Assembly (NCBI GenBank): GCA_021404685.1
Contig: QWHC01000007.1
Coordinates: 124,001 to 188,000 of the forward strand
DNA: 64,000 nt
DNA from: Chloroflexi bacterium CFX4
GTDB lineage: Bacteria; Chloroflexota; Anaerolineae; Aggregatilineales; UBA2796
Reading direction: 5' to 3'
In this document: positions 24,969 through 32,056 of the stretch, one piece after another
How positions within the stretch are numbered: position 1 is the first letter of the stretch
How the letters are laid out: every line of letters begins with the position of its first letter
Position numbers and translations under genes: made by a program
Notes under the pieces: generated by a model
What the model saw: only the letters and a program-made list of their open reading frames with translations
Database searches by the model: none
What the model was told of the DNA's origin: nothing

Positions 24969-26276
24969 ATGCCGCCAATCATTCACCTTGTGGTAGACCC
25001 ACGCGGATGGGCGTCACCGCCTGATGCGGAGATGCTCACCGCCCTGATGAAAGCCCGTTTGCGCGGTTATACACCATTGACTGTTCAAACGCGCTTGCTT
25101 GGTGAAGGTTGGGCGGCAACCTTGCCTTATGAAGAAGCTGTTGTCCTGCTCGTTCTCTCACGCCCATTGGCAGAGGGCTGGCAGACACCGCTTGAGGCAT
25201 GGTTGAACGAACAGCACCGCCTGTATATCGCCTTTTTTGACGGTGCAGAAGTTGCCGACCTGCGCGGCTTGGCTGCCCTAACCGCCACACAGCCGATCCC
25301 GCGGGCGCCTTATCGCATCCTTGCACAGACCACACACGGGCTGGATTCTGCCCTAGAATGGTTTGAAGGCGTGCTGAACAAAATGCAACCTACTTTCGTG
25401 CCAGAGGCACCACCACCACCTGTCCGCGTTGCGGCGACGCGCTGGCGCAACCTGCCCAGCAATGCACAAGACATTTACGCCTATCCTGATCAGGTCATGC
25501 TCTCGGCACACGGCGCGCAAAACTATAGCCTGATCGGCGCCAGCCATCGCGGCAAAACGCACGCCCACCACGGCACCTTCCGCGATGACGCCGTTGCGCT
25601 TGGCACCACGCCCTCTTGGAATATCCTTGCCGTTGCTGATGGCGCCGGCACGGCAGCCTTAGCGCGTGTTGGCTCCAATCTGGCAGTCAGTAGCGCCCTT
25701 GCCGCCATTCGTGAAAGTGCGCCGCTTATCCCCTCACCGGATGACCTTGGGCGTGCGATTTGGGCAGGGCTAGAGGCAGCCTATCACGCCCTGTTCAACT
25801 TTGCAACTGCCGAAAATGTGGACGTGAGCGACCTGAACACAACCCTTCAACTGCTGATCCACTTTCCCTTAGAAACAAGCTGCTTTGTGGGTGTGGTGCA
25901 TGTGGGCGATGGGTTGGTAGTAGCAGAGGCAGTAGATGGGCAAATCTACCCACTCACCGAACCAGATACCGATCCTGACGACAGCGGACGCACCCTCTTT
26001 CTGACCAGCGCACCACTGAACCAGTGGAAGCGACGCACCAAAGTTTACCAGTTCGACGAGCGCCTGAGCATCGTCGCGCTGATGACCGACGGACTCTCCA
26101 GCGATCTTGAACCCTACGATGAACTGCTGCAACCAAATCTATTTGGTGCGCTACGGGCGCGAGTCTTATGCTATCCATTGCGGCAGCGCGAAAATGCCCT
26201 GCTCAGCTTCATCAGCTATGAACGGCGCGGCTCTTTTGACGACCGCACTCTTGCTGTCCTTGCGCGGGAAGGCTGA
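24969..26276 (+). CDS. PP2C-type protein phosphatase with N-terminal alpha/beta domain
   Basis: A 435-residue protein. Residues about 175-430 are a PP2C-like Ser/Thr phosphatase: SHRGKTHAHHGTFRDDA, VADGAGTA (metal Asp), VVHVGDG, LMTDGLSS and FDDRTLAV carry the expected metal-binding Asp residues. The phosphatase would oppose a Hanks-type kinase, here not adjacent. Residues 1-140 form a separate alpha/beta domain (IIHLVVDPRG, VVLLVLSRPLAEGW, LYIAFFDG) that I cannot assign; a divergent TIR or flavodoxin-like fold is possible. It follows the VWA gene by 24 nt, with no promoter seen, so they are co-transcribed. Confidence 0.87.
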   Translation: MPPIIHLVVDPRGWASPPDAEMLTALMKARLRGYTPLTVQTRLLGEGWAATLPYEEAVVLLVLSRPLAEGWQTPLEAWLNEQHRLYIAFFDGAEVADLRGLAALTATQPIPRAPYRILAQTTHGLDSALEWFEGVLNKMQPTFVPEAPPPPVRVAATRWRNLPSNAQDIYAYPDQVMLSAHGAQNYSLIGASHRGKTHAHHGTFRDDAVALGTTPSWNILAVADGAGTAALARVGSNLAVSSALAAIRESAPLIPSPDDLGRAIWAGLEAAYHALFNFATAENVDVSDLNTTLQLLIHFPLETSCFVGVVHVGDGLVVAEAVDGQIYPLTEPDTDPDDSGRTLFLTSAPLNQWKRRTKVYQFDERLSIVALMTDGLSSDLEPYDELLQPNLFGALRARVLCYPLRQRENALLSFISYERRGSFDDRTLAVLAREG

Positions 26277-26286
26277 CCCGACGGCA

Positions 26287-26362
26287 CAGCCTCCGCCTCA
26301 CCCGTGATACGGCGCGTGGGAACACCTTGCCGATCAAGCGGAGGCTGGCGCTTTTTTGCGCC
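26287..26362 (+). terminator. Long-loop stem and T-rich hairpin after the PP2C gene
   Basis: A 10-bp perfect stem (26287-26296 with 26338-26347) encloses a 41-nt loop. It is followed at once by GGCGC-TTTTTT-GCGCC (26347-26362). Together they look like a structured 3' end that terminates the VWA-PP2C operon, although the T run sits in a loop and not after the stem. Confidence 0.45.
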
Positions 26363-26449
26363 GATATGCCAAGTCATGTCCCTCCGAAAGGCGCATTCCG
26401 CTAGCTGCCCATTTTTATCACCTTTCAACAACTTTTTATGGGCTAGAGA

Positions 26450-26479
26450 TTGTGTTTAACTGCCTATAAACGGTATGAT
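26450..26479 (+). promoter_or_regulatory. Probable promoter of the beta-propeller gene
   Basis: TTGTGT and TATGAT are separated by 18 nt, 40 nt upstream of the start codon, in the only AT-rich part of the spacer. Confidence 0.45.
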
Positions 26480-26518
26480 TTAAGCTAGTAAACCTTCGCC
26501 TGCACATACGGAGTCGTG

Positions 26519-28543
26519 ATGAGAAAATTAGCCTGTCTAGTAGCGCTGATGGCGCTCGCGGTGATTCATTTCGCCGCTGCGCCTTCTGTTTCCGCGCAAG
26601 GCGCGCCAACAGAAGCCGCCTTTGATCGCATTTTTAGCGACGTTAGCTCCCGCGTTGGGCGTGTTATCTCGCGTACACGCTTCGATGGCACATGGTCATA
26701 TGAAGGCGTGGTGGTCAATGATAACAATTTGGGTTGCCCAAACGGGCAGCAAAACGCGCCCGGACAAACGCGGGCATGGATTGTTCGCGTTTCGGTGACG
26801 GGCTTAGGCAGCTATGAATACCGTGTCTCGAATGATAGCAGCATCATCTTATACTGCTCAGGGGTGGGTATCGGCGCGGAAGTGCCGCAGGTCATTGTGG
26901 CGCCGCCCGCGGCACCGCCACCCGCTGTTGGTGGCGCTAGATTGCCTGTGCCGCCGCCGCCCGGTGTTAGTAACCAAGCGGTCACCTTCCAAGCGCCGAT
27001 CATGGCATTCATCGGGCGGGATGGTAACGTTTATGTGACTAGCCTTAGCAGCAATCTGGGCTATGTGCCACTGACGGGCGATGCGCTCGGCGTTGTGGAA
27101 GATGGCGGCTACACAAACTATAGCAAGTATTATGGCAATTTAAGATGGTCACCGGACGGCAGCCGTCTCGCCTTCGTCGAATACACCACACAGACGCTCT
27201 ATGTGGCAAGCAGCGGCGGGCAGCCATTCCCAGTCGCGAACGGCTTGGCAGTCGAGATTCCGCCGTCATGGTCACCGGATGGCGCACAGATCGCCTTTGC
27301 CGCACGTGGTGCACCGGTTGGCGATTCGCCCAATTTCGTCTACCCTATTCAGGCAGTGCCTGCGACGGGCGGTCCGCTTACCACTGTTGGACAGATCGCG
27401 TTCGGCGTTGGCTGTGGCGGCGGCGGCTTTAGCCCTTCCCTAGTCAATTACTACCGCGAGGTGGGTTACAACGGTGGTAACACGATCTTCAAGTGGTTAC
27501 CCAATGGCTTTTTGCACACTGCCCGCTGCGATAGTGTTGGCTTAGCACTGACTGCCTTCGGTGGGCAGCGTCTGTGGTTGGCAGACGATATCTCGCGTAT
27601 GCAGATTGCGCCAAACCTCACCCGTGCCGCTGCGGTGCAATACAATATGGGTGAGTTAGGCAGTGTGGTGCTTGTTGACCTGAGCAACGGCGCAGTGTCG
27701 CCTATTGCCAGCCCGATTGGTGTTGATCAGGTTGGGTGGAGCAGCGATAGCAGCACGCTGCTCTTTGCCACGCGCCAGCTTACGCAGCAAGTGGGCGTGA
27801 ATCCAGGCGCACAATTTGGGCAGCAGTTTGGGCTTGCCAACGGTCAGAGCTATACGCTGGGACTGTATGCCGTGCCTGTGGCAGGTGGCACGCTTCAACA
27901 AATTTACAGCAGTGAGGGCTACAGCATCGGCGCGATCACGCCTTCGCCAAACGCCGCCCTGATCGCCTTCACCATTGCCGAATCCGAAGTGGCGATGAAC
28001 GTGCGCGTGAACGCCAACGACAGCATCCAGAACATCCTGAGCGTTGCGCCACGTGTTAAGCTGGGCATTGCAGCACTGCCCATTGGCACGCCCGGCTATC
28101 CGTATGTGCTGGCAGCTGATGGTGGCACGCCCGTCTTCAGCCCAGCGATCACTTTCACGGCAATGCCCGCCACTCTGCTCACCGTGCAGCCACAGGCGCC
28201 TGTTTTACCGCCCGCCCCACCTGCGGCGCCAACCGCAGTGCCAGCCCTCAGCGCCACCGCTGGCGAGAATCCGCTTGGTTTGGTGGTGAACGGGCGCGCC
28301 ATTGTGCCGCCAGGCGATACGGTGGTGGTACGCACCTCACCGCAGTATCTGCGTGACCGCAGCAACGCACGCGGCATGTTGCGCCCGAACGATACCGTTC
28401 GTATCCTTTCAGGGCCTGTCTTTGCCGATAATTTGCGGTGGTGGCAGGTGCAGCGCGAAAGTGACGGCTTCAGCGGCTGGGTTGTGGATCAGTACGTTGA
28501 TGCCAACGGCAAGGTCGAGACTAGCTTACAGGCAATTCGCTAA
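26519..28543 (+). CDS. Secreted TolB-like beta-propeller protein with SH3b domain
   Basis: A 674-residue exported protein. A signal peptide covers residues 1-27 (SVSAQ). Residues about 35-125 form a small N-terminal domain, followed by a Pro-rich spacer. Residues about 160-540 are a WD40-like/TolB beta-propeller with repeated WSPDG motifs (WSPDGSRLAF, WSPDGAQIAF, WSSDSSTLLF). A Pro/Ala linker then leads to a C-terminal SH3b domain (about 585-665: VVRTSPQYLRDRSN, WWQVQ, FSGWVVDQYV) suited to cell-wall or peptide binding. Start ATG 26519 has GGAG 5 nt upstream. It is a monocistronic gene closed by a strong terminator. Surface attachment or sensing is a guess. Confidence 0.85.
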   Translation: MRKLACLVALMALAVIHFAAAPSVSAQGAPTEAAFDRIFSDVSSRVGRVISRTRFDGTWSYEGVVVNDNNLGCPNGQQNAPGQTRAWIVRVSVTGLGSYEYRVSNDSSIILYCSGVGIGAEVPQVIVAPPAAPPPAVGGARLPVPPPPGVSNQAVTFQAPIMAFIGRDGNVYVTSLSSNLGYVPLTGDALGVVEDGGYTNYSKYYGNLRWSPDGSRLAFVEYTTQTLYVASSGGQPFPVANGLAVEIPPSWSPDGAQIAFAARGAPVGDSPNFVYPIQAVPATGGPLTTVGQIAFGVGCGGGGFSPSLVNYYREVGYNGGNTIFKWLPNGFLHTARCDSVGLALTAFGGQRLWLADDISRMQIAPNLTRAAAVQYNMGELGSVVLVDLSNGAVSPIASPIGVDQVGWSSDSSTLLFATRQLTQQVGVNPGAQFGQQFGLANGQSYTLGLYAVPVAGGTLQQIYSSEGYSIGAITPSPNAALIAFTIAESEVAMNVRVNANDSIQNILSVAPRVKLGIAALPIGTPGYPYVLAADGGTPVFSPAITFTAMPATLLTVQPQAPVLPPAPPAAPTAVPALSATAGENPLGLVVNGRAIVPPGDTVVVRTSPQYLRDRSNARGMLRPNDTVRILSGPVFADNLRWWQVQRESDGFSGWVVDQYVDANGKVETSLQAIR

Positions 28544-28556
28544 GCAGTAAACACAC

Positions 28557-28589
28557 AAGGGACGCCGCTTAAAGCAGCGTCCCTTTTTT
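28557..28589 (+). terminator. Intrinsic terminator of the beta-propeller gene
   Basis: A GC-rich stem (GGGACGC-C-GCTT paired with AGC-A-GCGTCCC) is followed directly by six T residues. It lies 14 nt after the stop codon and ends just before the convergent gene's stop. Confidence 0.88.
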
Positions 28590-28594
28590 GTGCC

Positions 28595-29623
28595 TTATTC
28601 TGGCAGCGTCACGGCGTCCACGCGGAAGGGTGGCGCAACCTCTACACCGCCAATCAAGCCGAACGTGCCAGAGCTAACCACATAGGCGATCCCTTCACGG
28701 TAGAGGATGCCCGTCGGCTGGCGGAAGCCCTCTGCCAAAGCGACCAGTTTGCCGTCAGTCTCTAAACGATAGAGGAAGCCGTTATCACCCTGCCAGGCTG
28801 CCACCAAGACGCGCCCAAAGGCATCTACGGCAAGCGCACGTGGATCAAAGCCCTGCTGACGGTAGATCATCTCGCTCTCGGCAGTCTCGCCAATGGTCAG
28901 GCGGTAAAGCGTGCCGTTGGCGGAGTCCGCCACGATGAGCGCGTTGTTAAGGCGATCATATGCCAGCGCCGTTGTGCTAGGGCGCGTGTTGGCAACTTGC
29001 GGTGCGCCCCAGAAAAGCGTGGCAGTGCCGTCCTCTGTGATCCGCCACACCGAGCCGTTTTCAGGGTGCGTTAGATAGAGATGACCTAAACGATCCGCAA
29101 CCAAGCCGGCAAAGAGTGGTAAGCCACGTGCCGCTGGCGACTCGCTCACGTTGCTAAGTGTGCCATCCGCGGCGATGCGCTTAAGCGATCCTGAGGTCAG
29201 CGCGCCCACCTCGCTGTAGTCAATTACATACAGCACGCCGCCGTTGAAGGCAAGAGCGCCCGGTGCTTGCAGCTGGGCAAAAAAGCGCATGGTGCCGTCG
29301 GTGCTCACTTTCCGCACGGCACTGCCGCCGAATAGGCTCAGGTAGAACTCACCCGCCTCACCCGAAGGCGCAATGCCATAGGGAAAAAGGCGTGTATCAT
29401 TCAGGCTGAGAAAAGGTGCGATTTGAACGCCTTGCGCCAAGCCCTTTGGTTCGCGCAGTGTGCCGCTATTCCAGCGCCCGAACAGATCGCCCAACATGAG
29501 CGCCGCCGCGCCAACCACAATAGCGATCACCGCGCCGCCGAATGCCACAAAGTAGAGCAGCCGCTTTCGGGTGCTAGGTTCGCCGCTTTCGGGCGTTTGG
29601 TTTGCTTTAGAAGATGAACTCAC
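28595..29623 (-). CDS. Membrane-anchored NHL/SMP-30-like beta-propeller
   Basis: A 342-residue protein with a short polar N-terminus, one membrane helix (residues about 24-46: LLYFVAFGGAVIAIVVGAAA) and an extracytoplasmic six-bladed propeller. The blades show the NHL/SMP-30 pattern: APGALAFNGGVLYVIDYSEVG, VADRLGHLYLTHPENG, LAYDRLNNALIVADSANGTL, LAVDAFGRVLVAAWQGDNG. No lactonase metal site is obvious, so it is more likely a scaffold or sensor than an enzyme. It is convergent with the preceding propeller gene, and the two secreted propellers may act in related surface functions, though nothing in the sequence proves this. Confidence 0.8.
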   Translation of the reverse strand: MSSSSKANQTPESGEPSTRKRLLYFVAFGGAVIAIVVGAAALMLGDLFGRWNSGTLREPKGLAQGVQIAPFLSLNDTRLFPYGIAPSGEAGEFYLSLFGGSAVRKVSTDGTMRFFAQLQAPGALAFNGGVLYVIDYSEVGALTSGSLKRIAADGTLSNVSESPAARGLPLFAGLVADRLGHLYLTHPENGSVWRITEDGTATLFWGAPQVANTRPSTTALAYDRLNNALIVADSANGTLYRLTIGETAESEMIYRQQGFDPRALAVDAFGRVLVAAWQGDNGFLYRLETDGKLVALAEGFRQPTGILYREGIAYVVSSGTFGLIGGVEVAPPFRVDAVTLPE

Positions 29624-29691
29624 AGAAGTTTTCCCATTCGAATCGGTGAAGTATGGCTATATCATACGCAAAAATGGGCAACGCTGCCGAA

Positions 29692-31080
29692 TTAGAGCAG
29701 CGCGCCTGTCCCGCGTTCCAAGTAAATGCCTTGCCCCGCCTTGCCCTGCCACTGATCGCCCTCAACAATCAGGCTGCCGCGCAGATAGACGCGCTCTGGT
29801 AAGCCATGATACTGCACACCTTCAAAAATGCTGTAATCCACCTGCATATGGTGCGTTTGCGCGCTGACGATGCCTGTCTGCTGCGGATTCCAGACCACCA
29901 GATCAGCATCTGCGCCAACCACCAGCGCGCCTTTGCGTGGATACAAGCCGAAAATGCGTGCTGGCTGCGTGCAGTTGACCGCTACCCAACGCGCTGCCTC
30001 TAAGAGGGCTGCGCTGAGCTTTAGGCGTTCTTCAACGGCTGGCACACCGTTCGGAATTTTGGTGAAGGCGGCGCGCCCTAGTTCTTTGCCCGCGCTGCGC
30101 CCATCCCTGCCGCCTGCAAACCAAAATGGGCAGTGATCCGTGCTGAGGGCTTGCAGCGAACCATCGCGCAGCGCGGCGCGCAAAGCTGCCTGATCGTGTA
30201 GCGTTCGCAGCGGCGGCGAACATACATACTTAGCGCCCTCAAAATCAGGTTGATCAAGCGCATCTGCTGTGAGGTACAGGTATTGAAGGCACGTCTCGCC
30301 CATAGCGCGCACACCACGCGCCCGCGCTGCGCGAAGTGCCTCCAGCGCACCGATACAGGTCATATGCACCACATAGAGCCTGCAACCTGCCACTTCTGCT
30401 AAAGATAGAGCGCGTGTGGTTGCCTCTGCTTCTAGGGCAGCAGGACGGCTGAGGGCGTGGTAGTGCGGCGCGACCTTGCCCTGTGCGATGAAATCTGCCT
30501 GCAATTGGGCAATCGCATCGCCGTTTTCGCAGTGTGTCATCACCAGCAGATCGTGCGCAGCGGCGATCTGCATCACGCGAAATAGCGTCGCATCATCCAC
30601 CATCACGCTGCCCTTATATGCCATAAGCAGTTTCAGGCTGGTGATGCCCAGATCGCGCATGTGTGGTATCTCGGCAACCACCGCGTCATTGAGGTCGGTG
30701 ATGGTCATATGCAACCCATAATCAATCACGGCGCGCCCTTCTGCCTTAGCCCGCCAAGCCTCGTAGGCTGCCCGCAGTGATTCGCCCTTGCTCTGAATGG
30801 CGAAATCGAGGTGTGTGGTGGTGCCGCCAAAGGCGGCGGCGCGTCCGCCCGTGAAGAAATCATCGCTGGCGTGCGTGCCGCTCACCGGCAGGTCAAAATG
30901 CGTGTGGACATCTACACCGCCAGGCATCAGCCAACGGTCTGTGCAGTCTACTAGATCAGTGTCCTGTGTGGGTGCGATGTGCGGTGCAATCTGGGCAATT
31001 TGCCCGTCTGCGATCAGCAGGTCGGCGCGGTAGGCACCTTCTGAGGTGATGAGCGTGCCGTTTTGGAAAAGCGTTGGCAT
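29692..31080 (-). CDS. hydA: Dihydropyrimidinase (hydantoinase family)
   Basis: Cyclic amidohydrolase of 462 residues that opens dihydrouracil, dihydrothymine or hydantoin rings in reductive pyrimidine breakdown. The binuclear metal ligands are visible: HTHF (near residue 59), the Lys to be carbamylated in LLMAYKGSVM (near 150), MTHCENG (near 183), VVHMTC (near 239) and STDHCPF (near 315). The length fits the family. The ATG at 31080 has GGAAGG 6 nt upstream; the TTG at 31086 does not. Neighbouring pyrimidine-catabolism genes (beta-ureidopropionase, dihydropyrimidine dehydrogenase) are absent, so the substrate may be another hydantoin-like amide. Confidence 0.93.
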   Translation of the reverse strand: MPTLFQNGTLITSEGAYRADLLIADGQIAQIAPHIAPTQDTDLVDCTDRWLMPGGVDVHTHFDLPVSGTHASDDFFTGGRAAAFGGTTTHLDFAIQSKGESLRAAYEAWRAKAEGRAVIDYGLHMTITDLNDAVVAEIPHMRDLGITSLKLLMAYKGSVMVDDATLFRVMQIAAAHDLLVMTHCENGDAIAQLQADFIAQGKVAPHYHALSRPAALEAEATTRALSLAEVAGCRLYVVHMTCIGALEALRAARARGVRAMGETCLQYLYLTADALDQPDFEGAKYVCSPPLRTLHDQAALRAALRDGSLQALSTDHCPFWFAGGRDGRSAGKELGRAAFTKIPNGVPAVEERLKLSAALLEAARWVAVNCTQPARIFGLYPRKGALVVGADADLVVWNPQQTGIVSAQTHHMQVDYSIFEGVQYHGLPERVYLRGSLIVEGDQWQGKAGQGIYLERGTGALL

Positions 31081-31255
31081 GGTCAACCTTCCTTTTTGCC
31101 CTTTATGATACCGCTAGAGACACCGTAGCGTTCAGGCTATGGCGGAAAGGGAGCAGGTGGACGGGATAAAGCCACGCCTATTTAACATAGAGGTTGAACA
31201 AGCCCAAGCCACGAACTCGCACCACACCACGCCACAGCCCCGATCCTGTACCCTT

Positions 31256-31284
31256 TTGGCGCATTCGGCAAAGGCGGATACAAT
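31256..31284 (+). promoter_or_regulatory. Probable promoter of the NERD gene and glucan phosphorylase
   Basis: TTGGCG and TACAAT are separated by exactly 17 nt, about 55 nt upstream of the NERD-domain gene start. Confidence 0.5.
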
Positions 31285-31339
31285 AGGCGCTTGGTTGGCA
31301 CACTATAGCACGGCGCGTCGTGCGAGAAGCTAAGAACCT

Positions 31340-32044
31340 ATGCAAAATCTAAATCCAGCGCGCATTATTGTGCGGCGCGGGCGCGATCTGATGATTATCG
31401 GTGCGCTTGTGCTGTTAGCAGGCTTGGTGATCGGCAGTATTGGACTGCTCACCGTTTTGTTGTTCTCCAGCCCTGTGTTTGGCTTAGGTGCTATGGGCAT
31501 TGGCGTGCTTGTGGTGCTGACGGGCTTAGCGCTGATGGCGCGTGGGCTTTCGCTCCGCACCGAAAACGAGCCAGCGAAAATGGTGGCGCAGGCTTTGAGC
31601 AGCGGGCTAGGGGCAGACTATACCTTCATTCGCAATCTGAGTCGGCGTGGCTTGGGCTATATAGATGGCGTTTTGGTCGGTCCGCCGGGTGTGTTGGTCT
31701 TTCGCATCCACGATCAGCCGGGCGTCTTTATGAACGAAGGCGCCGACTGGCTAGAGCGCAAAGGTGGCGGTGCCTATTCCCTTTCGCGGCTGAGCCTGAC
31801 CCGTGAATGTGTAGCAGATGTGGTTGCACTCCGCAAATATCTTGCGGCGCGTAACCTGGCGCACGTGCCAGTCTATGCGATTGTGGTCTTTACACACCCT
31901 AGCGCTACCATCACCGCACGGCAGCCGAACGTCCCCATTGCGGATTTGCGGTCGCTGCTGAATGTCATCCGTGGCGATTATATGCGCGAGGCGCGCATAG
32001 ACGCGAAAAGCGTCCAAGCCACCGTTAAAGCTATCTACGAGTAG
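31340..32044 (+). CDS. Membrane protein with NERD-like domain
   Basis: A 234-residue protein. Two membrane helices (residues about 16-40 and 45-68) are followed by a soluble domain at about 75-230 with the nuclease-related-domain (NERD) pattern: YTFIRNLSRRGLGYIDGVLVGPPGVLVFRI, then a K/E-rich stretch and YAIVVFTHPSATI. In NERD proteins the IDGVLVG...GVLVFE core resembles restriction-endonuclease folds, and here the usual final acidic residue is replaced (VFRI), so nuclease activity is doubtful. It is 12 nt upstream of the glucan phosphorylase gene and likely co-transcribed. The role is unknown. Confidence 0.8.
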   Translation: MQNLNPARIIVRRGRDLMIIGALVLLAGLVIGSIGLLTVLLFSSPVFGLGAMGIGVLVVLTGLALMARGLSLRTENEPAKMVAQALSSGLGADYTFIRNLSRRGLGYIDGVLVGPPGVLVFRIHDQPGVFMNEGADWLERKGGGAYSLSRLSLTRECVADVVALRKYLAARNLAHVPVYAIVVFTHPSATITARQPNVPIADLRSLLNVIRGDYMREARIDAKSVQATVKAIYE

Positions 32045-32056
32045 GAGATCACTGGC

